A DNA stretch of 11,592 nucleotides from Thermoproteota archaeon (GTDB lineage: Archaea > Thermoproteota > Thermoprotei_A > Sulfolobales > Desulfurococcaceae): NCBI GenBank assembly GCA_013154205.1, contig JAADCY010000182.1:1-11592 (forward strand). The letters are read 5' to 3'. A program made the position numbers and the translations under genes. The notes beneath the pieces are model-generated. The model saw only the letters and a program-made list of their open reading frames with translations, made no database searches and was not told where the DNA came from. Below, piece by piece: positions 1 to 7,810 of this stretch. Numbering within the stretch: position 1 is the stretch's first letter; every line of letters starts with the position of its first letter.

Positions 1-554
1 CTAAGCACAGGATAATGCTTGCCAAGAAGATCCCCGAGCTGAAAAGACTCGCCGAGACCGGAAAACTCATCATACACATAGTCCTCCACCTACCAAGAAG
101 AATAGATATTTCACCCGAGACCGAGATAAACCAGATCATAAGGCGCGAGCTAGGAGACATGGAGAAACTATACATAACATGGACCCGGAGATACATCGGG
201 GAAGAAGACGAGGAGAAACTCGAAGAACAACTAGAGAAGCAAGACCCGAGAGAAATAGAGCGTAGCGTAGTATCCCTGATCCTCGCTGATAATAAGGAGC
301 CCCGCGACGAACACTTGGAGCTAGCCGACACGATAATAATGCTGAAGAATATGCTGGCACAGGAAAACTATGCCAACGCGCAGGAAATCATAGAAGAATT
401 ATCAAAACATAACTACTGGTTGACAAGGATAAGGCTCCCACAGATCAAGACAGTCACGACAACCAAGACCACAACAACCAGCAAACCACAACCAAGGAGA
501 ACAACTAGGCCTAGAAAACCATTTAGGCTAGACGAGTTCCTACGCGGAGGATAA
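1..554 (+). CDS. mre11: Mre11 nuclease subunit, C-terminal part (partial at left edge)
   Basis: The reading frame is already open at the window edge (first full codon at 3), so this is the tail of a longer protein, not a gene starting at the ATG at 15. About 183 residues are visible. The metallophosphoesterase core of Mre11 lies outside, so the call rests on position directly before rad50 and on tail layout: a charged, mostly helical region (about residues 45-135 of the visible part) fitting a Rad50-binding segment, then a basic Thr/Pro/Arg-rich linker, then a short ending FRLDEFLRGG. Mre11 is the Mn-dependent nuclease that partners Rad50 at DNA double-strand breaks. The stop is 5 nt before the rad50 ATG, and the last codons carry the rad50 ribosome binding site. 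The nuclease motifs cannot be checked here. Confidence 0.8.
   Translation, partial: KHRIMLAKKIPELKRLAETGKLIIHIVLHLPRRIDISPETEINQIIRRELGDMEKLYITWTRRYIGEEDEEKLEEQLEKQDPREIERSVVSLILADNKEPRDEHLELADTIIMLKNMLAQENYANAQEIIEELSKHNYWLTRIRLPQIKTVTTTKTTTTSKPQPRRTTRPRKPFRLDEFLRGG
546..550 (+). promoter_or_regulatory. Ribosome binding site of rad50
   Basis: GGAGG lies inside the last codons of mre11, nine bases before the ATG at 560. It supports that start and translation of rad50 from a shared mRNA. Confidence 0.7.
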
Positions 555-559
555 GAACC

Positions 560-3397
560 ATGAGGACAAACTATACGATCAAAAGAGTAGTCCTCAAGAA
601 CTTCATAAGCCATCGAGACACAACAATAGATTTCGACCATGGAGTGACAGTGCTGATAGGCCCTAACGGGGCAGGCAAGACAAGCATCCTCGAAGCAATA
701 TACTTCGCCCTAACCGGGAAGGGGTGGAGAGCTCAGCGTAGGAAGAAAGACCTGATCAATTCTAGTGCGAGAGAAGCAGTAGTAGAAATATTCATGAAGA
801 TAGGGGACAACGAAGAACTCTACATAAAGAGAAAAATACCCGGGACACCAGCTGACACGATCCTTCAGATCAGGAGGAACGGGAAAACCATAGACACGGC
901 AAGAGGAGAAGCGCAAGTCAACAACAAGATAAAGGAAATCCTAGGACTCGACCCTGAGAAGCTCAGGACAATAGCTATAATACCACAAGGAGGAATAACA
1001 AGGCTCTTCACCACACTAACACCCAGCGAGAGAAAGAAGATCATAGACACGCTCCTTGGAATTGATGATTACGAGAAAGCCTATCAGAACCTGGCTGAAC
1101 TACCCGTCAAAGCACCCAAAGAACTAGCATCAATAGGATTAACAACACTAACACCGCGCCAATCAACGATCAAGAACCTCGAGAAATACTTGTCAGAGAC
1201 ACTGCCGAGAGAAACAAGGGAAACTATGGAGCAGCGGGAGAAGCTTGAAAGAGAAATACAGGATATCGACAAGGAGATCAAGGAGGCCGCGGAGAGGTTC
1301 AAGGAGATTACAGAACAGCTGGATAATATAACAAAAGAGATCGAGGAGCTCGAACAGGCTAGAATAAAATACGAAAGACTACTAGCCAAGAAAGAAGCGC
1401 TCACCCACGACATAGAAGACATACATAACAAGATAGAAGAATACATGGACAAATTATCAAAAATAACGGAAGAGCTCGAGAAAAAGAGCTTCATTGAAGA
1501 ACTCCTAGAAGCTGAGAAAGACTATGCCGAATACAAGCACAAGAAATTAAGACTCGGAGAGCTCAGAGAGAGAATGAAGAGCATCGAGGAAGAGATCGCC
1601 AAGCTCGAACCCATAAGGAAGAAACTAGAAGAATTATCATCCAAGATAAAGAAGCCCCTGGAACAACTTGAGAAAGACTATAAGGAAAAGAAAGCCCAGC
1701 TCGAAGAAAAGAAGAAATCACTAGAAGAGATCAATAGAGAACTAGAACATCTGGGGAGAGAAGAAGCAGGACTAGCCAGAGAAGTAGAGAATATCGAGAA
1801 AGAAATAAATGAGTTCATCAAAGAAGCGGAAGCATATCTAGGAATAAAGGATGAATCCCCAGAAACGCTCGTCCAGAAAATACATGGAGAAATAGAGAAA
1901 CTCGATAACGAATACACTCGGCTCAACAATGAGATCAAGGAGCTCGAGAAAAAGATCGGTAGACTAGAAGCCGATAAGAAGAGAGAACAAGAAAAACTCG
2001 AAATACTCACAAAGACAGGAGAAGGAAGATGCCCATTATGCGGTCAGCCCCTGACAGAGACACATAGAAAGAAGATCATAGAGGAGACAAAAAGAAATCT
2101 CAAACTCATAGAATCAGAGCTAACAAGACTCCACGAAGAGAAAAAGAAGCTCGAGGAAAAACTAGGGAGGCTTGAACAACTTATCGAGAAAACAAGGAGC
2201 CTAGCCGCAAAGACGGATCATGTGAGAATACTCCTAGAAAAACTAGAGAAGACTAGGCCGCGGCTCGAAGAACTAAGGAGAAGTATCCATGAGAAGGCTA
2301 GGCGCAAGGAAGGCTTGGAGAAGGAGATCAAGGATTTAGAGACCACGTTAGATGAATTAAATAGGATGATCAATGATGCTAAGATATATAATGATCTAGT
2401 TAAACTGACGCCTCCAGAGAAGCTTGACGAACTAAACACTATGAAAACAGATATTGAGACAGAGATCGAGGAGCTGAATAAGTGGATAGAGGGATTCGAG
2501 GAAAGAATCAAGAACCTTGTAAAAGCAGAGACAATCGATTATGAAGAACTATTTTCAAGGGCAAGAAAAGCCTATGATATCCTCGTAATGCTGGCTGGTC
2601 AGAGAGAGGAACTAGAAAAGACGATTGAGAAGCTTAGAGCCGAAGAGAAGCAGAAACAAGATATGCTCAGAGAAATAGACGAGGAGCTTTCAAAACTCTA
2701 TAAACAAGTCGAGAAACTCGATGAGCTAAAGAAGCATAGAGAAGAGCTCGAGAAGAAACGCGATGAGCTTTCCCGGAGAGAAGCCGAGCTCAAAGCTAAG
2801 AAAGAATCGTTGGCAGAGAGGATCAAGGAGCTAGATGAGAGGCTGGAAGAACTACGTGCTCGTGAGAAAGCCGTTAGAGAAGCACTGTATAGGCTCAAGA
2901 TACTCATGTGGATCAGGGATAACATACTCCATAGAGACAAAGCACCTGCGCTCCTACGCCGCCGCTACACAAAGCTCATCGAAGCACTTATGCGTAAACT
3001 GATAAAGACCTTTGAGCTAGGATACAATGATGTAAGTATTGATGATGATTTCAACGTCTACCTAAAAGCGCCCGGGTCAAGGACACCTATCGAGATAGCT
3101 CGTCTTAGTGGCGGGGAAAAAGTCGTAGTGAGCCTTGTCGCCATGCTGGCACTCCACAAGGTTGTTGGTAGCGATAAACTAGGATTCCTGATCCTTGATG
3201 AGCCCACAGAGTTCCTCGACGATGAGAGACGCCGGAAACTAATAGATCTATTGAAGAAATTCGGTGGTGGAGAAGTCATCAAGCAATTGATCATCGTAAC
3301 CCATGACGAGGAGATCAAGGAGGCCGCGGAGATGCTCTACCGTGTCTATAAAGTTGATGGTTATTCGCGGGTTGAGAAAATGGAGATAGGTGAGTAG
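560..3397 (+). CDS. rad50: Rad50 ATPase, DNA double-strand break repair
   Basis: This 945-residue SMC-like ABC ATPase tethers and senses broken DNA ends together with Mre11. The N-terminal lobe has Walker A GPNGAGKTS (34-42) and a Q-loop glutamine at 143 (IIPQGG). Residues from about 190 to 790 are almost continuous Glu/Lys/Leu coiled coil. The zinc hook CPLC sits at 491-494, close to the middle, leaving two arms of roughly 300 residues. The hook cysteines are the only cysteines I see. The C-terminal lobe has the signature LSGGE (849-853), Walker B ILDEP (Asp880, Glu881) and the H-loop histidine 915 in VTHDE. All ATPase motifs are present and length is typical for archaeal Rad50. The ATG at 560 has a good ribosome binding site and places the first strand correctly. 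An SMC protein is excluded by the CXXC hook and the neighbours. Confidence 0.98.
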   Translation: MRTNYTIKRVVLKNFISHRDTTIDFDHGVTVLIGPNGAGKTSILEAIYFALTGKGWRAQRRKKDLINSSAREAVVEIFMKIGDNEELYIKRKIPGTPADTILQIRRNGKTIDTARGEAQVNNKIKEILGLDPEKLRTIAIIPQGGITRLFTTLTPSERKKIIDTLLGIDDYEKAYQNLAELPVKAPKELASIGLTTLTPRQSTIKNLEKYLSETLPRETRETMEQREKLEREIQDIDKEIKEAAERFKEITEQLDNITKEIEELEQARIKYERLLAKKEALTHDIEDIHNKIEEYMDKLSKITEELEKKSFIEELLEAEKDYAEYKHKKLRLGELRERMKSIEEEIAKLEPIRKKLEELSSKIKKPLEQLEKDYKEKKAQLEEKKKSLEEINRELEHLGREEAGLAREVENIEKEINEFIKEAEAYLGIKDESPETLVQKIHGEIEKLDNEYTRLNNEIKELEKKIGRLEADKKREQEKLEILTKTGEGRCPLCGQPLTETHRKKIIEETKRNLKLIESELTRLHEEKKKLEEKLGRLEQLIEKTRSLAAKTDHVRILLEKLEKTRPRLEELRRSIHEKARRKEGLEKEIKDLETTLDELNRMINDAKIYNDLVKLTPPEKLDELNTMKTDIETEIEELNKWIEGFEERIKNLVKAETIDYEELFSRARKAYDILVMLAGQREELEKTIEKLRAEEKQKQDMLREIDEELSKLYKQVEKLDELKKHREELEKKRDELSRREAELKAKKESLAERIKELDERLEELRAREKAVREALYRLKILMWIRDNILHRDKAPALLRRRYTKLIEALMRKLIKTFELGYNDVSIDDDFNVYLKAPGSRTPIEIARLSGGEKVVVSLVAMLALHKVVGSDKLGFLILDEPTEFLDDERRRKLIDLLKKFGGGEVIKQLIIVTHDEEIKEAAEMLYRVYKVDGYSRVEKMEIGE
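1272..1295 (+). repeat. 24-nt exact direct repeat in rad50, copy 1
   Basis: This 24-nt stretch, encoding an EIKEAAE helix segment in the ascending coiled coil, recurs base for base at 3309-3332, in the same reading frame. Confidence 0.75.
3309..3332 (+). repeat. 24-nt exact direct repeat in rad50, copy 2
   Basis: This is the second copy of the sequence at 1272-1295. It encodes EIKEAAE just after the H-loop of the C-terminal ATPase lobe. It may be coincidence from similar helix composition and codon preference. Confidence 0.75.
3389..3393 (+). promoter_or_regulatory. Ribosome binding site of nurA
   Basis: GGTGA lies in the last codons of rad50, six bases before the GTG at 3400. It complements the archaeal 16S rRNA 3' end and supports the GTG start. 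Confidence 0.6.
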
Positions 3398-3399
3398 CT

Positions 3400-4581
3400 G
3401 TGTCCGAGACCCTGATCTACGAGGCGCTCGATAGGCGTAGAGAAGAGATCCTGGGAAAACTAAGAAAGATAAACTTTGATGCCCTCGAAGAACACGTCTA
3501 TAGGTACTGGAACAATTATGTTCCCGCTGAGACCGAGATCAGCGGGCTAGCAGCTATTGATGGTGGGGAAGGAAGGAGGGAGTTCTTCGGCTACACCCTG
3601 TATATTGTCTCGGGAGTATCCATAGTGTATAAGTCGAGGGCGAAACAATACGGGTTCGTCGATATAGATATACTGCACCCGCCCAGTATAGGGGAGAGGA
3701 TCAGTCTTTTCAGGGAAATCCTTGAGGGTAGAGCAGGATTAATGGCCTCAAGGGAAGCAGAGACCTTATTCCTGGATGGAAGCCTCCGCTCTATAATGAT
3801 AGCTCCAAGGCCTCTCCGCGAAGAAACCATGCCGGAAACAATAGCTAAGGCGAGAGAGATCTTCGGTGATAATGTTTTTGAAGACCTCGAGATGAACGTG
3901 CTCGATAAACTATACGATTATGAAAGCACTTGGTATAACCCGATAATAAGCCATAGCTTCATGAAAGAAAAATGCTTGACGGACAAACATAATGATGCGA
4001 TCATACTTATCGAATATATAGAGAAGCTCATCATCTATAGGGAGCTCCTCAGGAAGATGAAGAAACGGGAGAACACACTGGTCTACGTATCGAAGAGAAG
4101 CCGGGCGCAGAACTACTTCAAAGACGTAGGCGAAGACATACTCCCTCCTGGAACTCCTCTGCCCAGCGATATAGTGTTGTTCCAGTGGTTCACCCGAGAG
4201 CCAGGCTATAGTACACCGATAATACCAGAGGACATGGAGGAGAGGAGCAGGAGATTCAAAGCAATGCCTGGTGTCATAGGGCTACGTGAATTCTATGACG
4301 GTATGAAGATAGCGATCACTTATGTCAGGCTCGTCGAAGACGGCCCCCTCCTAAAGCTTGAAATACCCGTTTTCGGGTGGAAGGGCGAGCTAGAAGAACT
4401 CGTTAAACAGGTCATCAATAAACTATATGCTTCCTCATCCCCAAGCGACGGATACCCCTACCCCTTGATAGAGGCGGATAAACAGGCGAAGATCCCCCGG
4501 GCCGTAGTTGATAATGTGGCCCAGCTCCTAGGTTTATCCCCTGTTCCAAGCGGGAGAGAGGTGCTCGGAGAATGGCGTTAG
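3400..4581 (+). CDS. nurA: NurA 5'-3' nuclease
   Basis: This 393-residue protein is the nuclease half of the HerA-NurA complex, which resects DNA ends to leave 3' overhangs for RadA. Its RNase H-like fold is marked by the first metal-binding motif AAIDGGEGRREF (Asp54) and a second LFLDGSLRS (Asp126). Acidic residues Glu106 and Glu109 lie between them and could complete the Mn site. VYVSKRSR (228-235) and the closing motif GYPYPLIEADKQAKI are also NurA-like. The start is GTG, two bases after the rad50 stop, with GGTGA upstream. The gene overlaps herA by ten bases, which suggests coupled translation of the two partners. One oddity is that the closing motif has Asp360 where I recall a conserved His in the family, and no His occurs in the C-terminal half. 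Confidence 0.93.
   Translation: MSETLIYEALDRRREEILGKLRKINFDALEEHVYRYWNNYVPAETEISGLAAIDGGEGRREFFGYTLYIVSGVSIVYKSRAKQYGFVDIDILHPPSIGERISLFREILEGRAGLMASREAETLFLDGSLRSIMIAPRPLREETMPETIAKAREIFGDNVFEDLEMNVLDKLYDYESTWYNPIISHSFMKEKCLTDKHNDAIILIEYIEKLIIYRELLRKMKKRENTLVYVSKRSRAQNYFKDVGEDILPPGTPLPSDIVLFQWFTREPGYSTPIIPEDMEERSRRFKAMPGVIGLREFYDGMKIAITYVRLVEDGPLLKLEIPVFGWKGELEELVKQVINKLYASSSPSDGYPYPLIEADKQAKIPRAVVDNVAQLLGLSPVPSGREVLGEWR
4558..4563 (+). promoter_or_regulatory. Ribosome binding site of herA
   Basis: GAGGTG lies inside the nurA 3' end, eight bases before the herA ATG at 4572. A second GGAG at 4567-4570 is too close to the start to be the main site. Confidence 0.5.
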
Positions 4582-6140
4582 AACCCCTAGGTCTCGTCGT
4601 AGGGGAGGCCAGAAACATAGAGATATCATTCACGGCCAATAGGCCTCCCCAGGTCGGAGAATACATTATTGTCGAGTACCCGAAGACTAGATGTTACGAG
4701 GATATGGAGTGTAACTATGTATTAGGGATTGTCGAGGCAAGCCTCATAGGAAACCCAATGATGAACAATCTATCCGTGAAGCCAGACCATGTCGAGAAAG
4801 CCCTCCAGTTCGGTGCAGACCGCCATATCTACATGGTTGGACAAGCCCGTCTCCTATCATGGGTTGAGCCCCTGGCTAAAAGGAAGGTCCTCTATGCCCC
4901 GAAACACCCGCCAATGCCTGGTGCTAAGGTGTATAGGGCGGATGATGAGACCTTACAAGAAGTATTCAGTTGTAGGAAGGAGAACAGGTGTATACCGATC
5001 GGGAGGCTCGTAAATCATCCGAACGTCAAGGTAAACATAGATGTTAATGCGATCATGAGTAGACACCTAGCAATACTAGCGGTAACAGGTGCTGGTAAAT
5101 CAAATACCGTGGGTGTACTTCTGGACAGGATAGCAAATGATCTCAACGGAACAGCCCTCGTGATAGACATGCACAATGAGTACGGAAACATAGCCGGGCC
5201 CAAGACGAAGAAGCTCGCACCGAGACTAAACCCTGCAAGTCTAAGCGTCTGGGAATATTACGCATTACTAGGCTTGGACGAGAAAGCCTCTAAGCAGCGC
5301 ATGTACCTGGCAAGAGCCTATGACGAAGTCACGAAGGACAAGGATTATCTCAAGCACCCGGAGAAATTCATTCCAAAACTAAGAGAAGTCCTCGAGAGGT
5401 ATGCTGCGAATAAGACATATGCTGGTGATAAAAGATCCATTATAGACGTTATTAACAAGCTCGACGACCTCATGAGGAGATACGGTGATACAGTACTCTC
5501 GCCCGAAGCACCGATCAATATCGAGTCCTACGTAGAGCCCGGAATGATCAATGTACTACAGCTAGGCAGCGTAGACGAGGACGTAGCCGATGCCGTGACT
5601 TATCACTACCTAAACAGTCTCCTGACTAGGAGGAAAGAATACGTTACATCAAAGGGTGGATCAGGCTATCCCGTCCCAATACTCATAGTTATCGAGGAAG
5701 CACACATACTTATACCCCGTGATAGGAGGACCTTGACGAAATCTGTTGCCGCGAGAATAGCTCGTGAAGGAAGGAAATTCGGTGTAGGATTAACTCTCGT
5801 CAGTCAGAGGCCTAAGAATATTGATGAAGACGCGTTGAGCCAGACAAACAATAAGATTATCTTGAAGCTGGTATCGCCGGAGGATCTAAGATATGTTCAG
5901 AGGGCAAGCGAAACGCTGAGCGACGAGCTACTAGATATGCTCCCGGCACTAAACGTTGGAGAAGCCGTCTTGCTGGGCATGATGATACCTGTACCAGCAA
6001 TAGTTAAGATCGACAAGCACGAGCGTAAGACGGAGGGAGGGGATATAGATGCTGTCGGTGAGTGGAGCAAGTACGCTGGAGAAGATGTTAAAGAAAGTAG
6101 GAATGAACTGGATGGCTATGATGACTTCATAATGACGTAA
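4572..6140 (+). CDS. herA: HerA hexameric DNA translocase/helicase
   Basis: This 522-residue FtsK/HerA-family RecA-like ATPase pumps DNA into NurA during end resection. The N-terminal part (about 1-150) fits the HAS beta-barrel that contacts NurA. Walker A is TGAGKSNT (Gly173, Lys176), Walker B is LIVIEEAH with Glu375-Glu376, and a basic helix SVAARIAREGRKFG (391-404) precedes the family motif VSQRP (410-414). A charged C-terminal tail follows. Length is near that of characterised crenarchaeal HerA. The ATG at 4572 overlaps the nurA stop and is served by GAGGTG. The only four cysteines (41, 47, 134, 140) form two C-X5-C pairs in the barrel domain, which is unusual enough to note. The gene closes the operon and ends six bases from the converging cytidine deaminase gene. 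Confidence 0.96.
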   Translation: MALEPLGLVVGEARNIEISFTANRPPQVGEYIIVEYPKTRCYEDMECNYVLGIVEASLIGNPMMNNLSVKPDHVEKALQFGADRHIYMVGQARLLSWVEPLAKRKVLYAPKHPPMPGAKVYRADDETLQEVFSCRKENRCIPIGRLVNHPNVKVNIDVNAIMSRHLAILAVTGAGKSNTVGVLLDRIANDLNGTALVIDMHNEYGNIAGPKTKKLAPRLNPASLSVWEYYALLGLDEKASKQRMYLARAYDEVTKDKDYLKHPEKFIPKLREVLERYAANKTYAGDKRSIIDVINKLDDLMRRYGDTVLSPEAPINIESYVEPGMINVLQLGSVDEDVADAVTYHYLNSLLTRRKEYVTSKGGSGYPVPILIVIEEAHILIPRDRRTLTKSVAARIAREGRKFGVGLTLVSQRPKNIDEDALSQTNNKIILKLVSPEDLRYVQRASETLSDELLDMLPALNVGEAVLLGMMIPVPAIVKIDKHERKTEGGDIDAVGEWSKYAGEDVKESRNELDGYDDFIMT

Positions 6141-6144
6141 AACA

Positions 6145-6160
6145 CTTTACTCTTCTTTTT
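6145..6160 (+). terminator. Possible terminator of the mre11-herA operon
   Basis: Just after the herA stop the plus strand becomes pyrimidine-rich and includes TTCTTTTT. Archaeal termination favours such T-rich tracts without a hairpin. The tract lies inside the 3' end of the converging cytidine deaminase gene. Confidence 0.4.
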
Positions 6161-6551
6161 CGCTTGTCCTCAGTATAAAGGGGTTCTTGAATATCTCTGA
6201 TAGCTTAACAACACTTGTTTCTCCGGACTTGACACTGTGCATAACTATTGTTATGTCGGGATTGAACTCTGCCAGTACTTGGCGGCATGCACCGCACGGT
6301 GGTATAGGGTGGTCTAGATCTGTCACGATGGCTATTGCTATCGGTTTTCTCTCACCGTTTGAAACCATTGATGCTATAGCGCTTCGCTCAGCACATATTG
6401 TTAAACCATAGCTAGAGTTCTCCACGTTAACGCCATAGTATATGCTGCCCTGATCAGTCAGCACGGCTGCTGCGACATGGATATTGCTGTATGGCGCATA
6501 GCTGTAAGGTAGGTGTTTCTTCGCCTCTTGTATGAGGAACTTGTACTCCAT
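6147..6551 (-). CDS. cdd: Cytidine deaminase (small tetrameric type)
   Basis: This enzyme converts cytidine or deoxycytidine to uridine or deoxyuridine in pyrimidine salvage, in the cytoplasm. With the ATG at 6551 it has 134 residues, the usual size of the homotetrameric class. The zinc site is complete: TICAERSAI gives Cys53 and the proton-shuttling Glu55, and PPCGACRQVL gives Cys86 and Cys89. An upstream in-frame GTG at 6563 would add four residues. I prefer the ATG because the TATA-like box at 6571-6580 is centred about 25 bases before it, which fits a leaderless message starting at the ATG. The gene is probably monocistronic. It lies 63 bases downstream of the antiporter stop with its own promoter and converges on herA. 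Confidence 0.93.
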   Translation of the reverse strand: MEYKFLIQEAKKHLPYSYAPYSNIHVAAAVLTDQGSIYYGVNVENSSYGLTICAERSAIASMVSNGERKPIAIAIVTDLDHPIPPCGACRQVLAEFNPDITIVMHSVKSGETSVVKLSEIFKNPFILRTSEKEE

Positions 6552-6570
6552 CCCCGACTGCACCGATTGA

Positions 6571-6580
6571 TAATATTTAT
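6571..6580 (-). promoter_or_regulatory. TATA box of cdd
   Basis: Read on the minus strand, ATAAATATTA lies in the 63-bp gap upstream of cdd. Its centre is about 25 bases from the ATG at 6551, consistent with a leaderless transcript. Confidence 0.55.
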
Positions 6581-6614
6581 CTCACATGAAAACACTGGGT
6601 TAAGCCGTGGGTCT

Positions 6615-7808
6615 TTAACCCTTTCGTCCAGAAACGATCCTCCACAGCCTCGTCAAGAGGATTGGAGTCAATATGCTGGTTACATATATCAGTATGATAA
6701 CGCCTGCGACAACCTCATCGCTCAGCACGCCGTAAGCTAGTCCTAGGCTCGTAATAACCAGTGCTACCTCGGCACGGGGTATCATCCCTACTCCTGTGAA
6801 CAGAGATTCCGCGATGCTTAAACCACTGAGTTTCGCGGCGAGCCCACAGCCGATGATCTTGCTAGCTATTGCTACCACTACTATGACTATGATCGGGACT
6901 AGATACTCGAGATGTGTCAGGTAAGGCTTGATGTCAATCATTGCCGCGGATAATACGAAGAATATGCTGGAGAAAATATTCGGTATGAGGCTGAACCTCT
7001 CGATCACCGCTCTGGCTCCGCGGACTTCGCTGAATGCTAGGCCTACAGCATACGCTCCGACCACGAGGCTTAGGTTTACCTTGACGCTGGCCCATGCGAC
7101 TATGAGTGTTATCGCGAAGAGTATTGATATTATTGTGTCTTGGAGATGCCCTAGTCTCGTAAGCCATCTCCATATCCCAGCGCTACTCCTGTGTAGGGCT
7201 AGTATAAGGAATACATAGAAGGCTATAGCTACACCAGCCGTGACGAGTAGATCCTCTATTCTAGCTCCTCCACTACTAACCATGGCCACGGTCAATCCGA
7301 GGACGATCAAGCCACCAACATCGTCAAGAACTGCTGCACCTAGTATTGATGAAGCTATAGGATGAGCTATGGCGCCTATATCCGATAATACCTTAACAGT
7401 CAAACCAACACTTGTCGCTGTGAGCACTGCTCCGAGGAATAAACATGTAGGCTGGGGATAGCCGAGGAGGAAGCCAGCGGCATATCCCATGAAGAAAGAC
7501 GATAGTATTCCTCCAAAAGCTATCCAGAAACTATGGTGGAGGCTACGCATAAACTCGGTGAACTTAGTCTCCATGCCTGCCAGGAAGAGAAGGCTTATGA
7601 TACCTATCCATTTAAGCAGGTCTAATTCCTCAACGATATTGGGTGTTAGGATATCAAGAATGCTCGGCCCCAGCACTATGCCCGCCAAGATATCTCCGAG
7701 AACAGGGGGGTAGCCTTTCCAGCTGATCAGTTCCTCGAACAGCTTTGCAACAACAATTATCACAGCAAGAGCCAGCAATAGATCAGCTACCGCTGCCTCG
7801 CTAGCCAC
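6615..7808 (-). CDS. NapA-like CPA2 cation/proton antiporter
   Basis: This 397-residue membrane protein is almost entirely hydrophobic helices, about 12-13 segments by eye, and exchanges Na+ or K+ for protons across the cell membrane. Family features are in place: GDILAGIVLGPSIL (38-51), FLAGME (75-80), GAVLTATSVGL in the unwound helix (126-136), the ion-binding pair Asp162-Asp163 in GAAVLDDVGG, Lys317 in ASKIIGCG, and GMIPRAEVAL (341-350). The Asp-Asp pair plus the lysine matches electrogenic antiporters such as NapA. No TrkA/RCK domain follows. The start is GTG two bases after the glycosylase stop, with only a weak GGGG upstream, so the gene is probably translated from the kinase-glycosylase message. 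Ion choice (Na+ or K+) cannot be told from sequence. Confidence 0.9.
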   Translation of the reverse strand: MASEAAVADLLLALAVIIVVAKLFEELISWKGYPPVLGDILAGIVLGPSILDILTPNIVEELDLLKWIGIISLLFLAGMETKFTEFMRSLHHSFWIAFGGILSSFFMGYAAGFLLGYPQPTCLFLGAVLTATSVGLTVKVLSDIGAIAHPIASSILGAAVLDDVGGLIVLGLTVAMVSSGGARIEDLLVTAGVAIAFYVFLILALHRSSAGIWRWLTRLGHLQDTIISILFAITLIVAWASVKVNLSLVVGAYAVGLAFSEVRGARAVIERFSLIPNIFSSIFFVLSAAMIDIKPYLTHLEYLVPIIVIVVVAIASKIIGCGLAAKLSGLSIAESLFTGVGMIPRAEVALVITSLGLAYGVLSDEVVAGVIILIYVTSILTPILLTRLWRIVSGRKG

Positions 7809-7810
7809 TA

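Noticed and set aside
15..554. A free-standing 179-residue protein starting at the ATG at 15.
   Set aside because: The frame is open through the window edge, no ribosome binding site precedes that ATG, and position and composition fit the Mre11 tail.
1084..1494. A 136-codon minus-strand frame opposite rad50, and similar Ser-rich frames along the gene.
   Set aside because: They are mirror images of Glu/Lys-rich coiled-coil codons, with low-complexity Ser/Leu translation and no ribosome binding site or family motif.
2280..3397. An apparent shift toward AAT/GAT codons and more T in the last third of rad50.
   Set aside because: It is an impression from reading, not a measured break. Single lines vary widely, and it could follow from coiled coil against ATPase-lobe composition. 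A sliding codon-usage analysis would be needed before claiming conversion or transfer.
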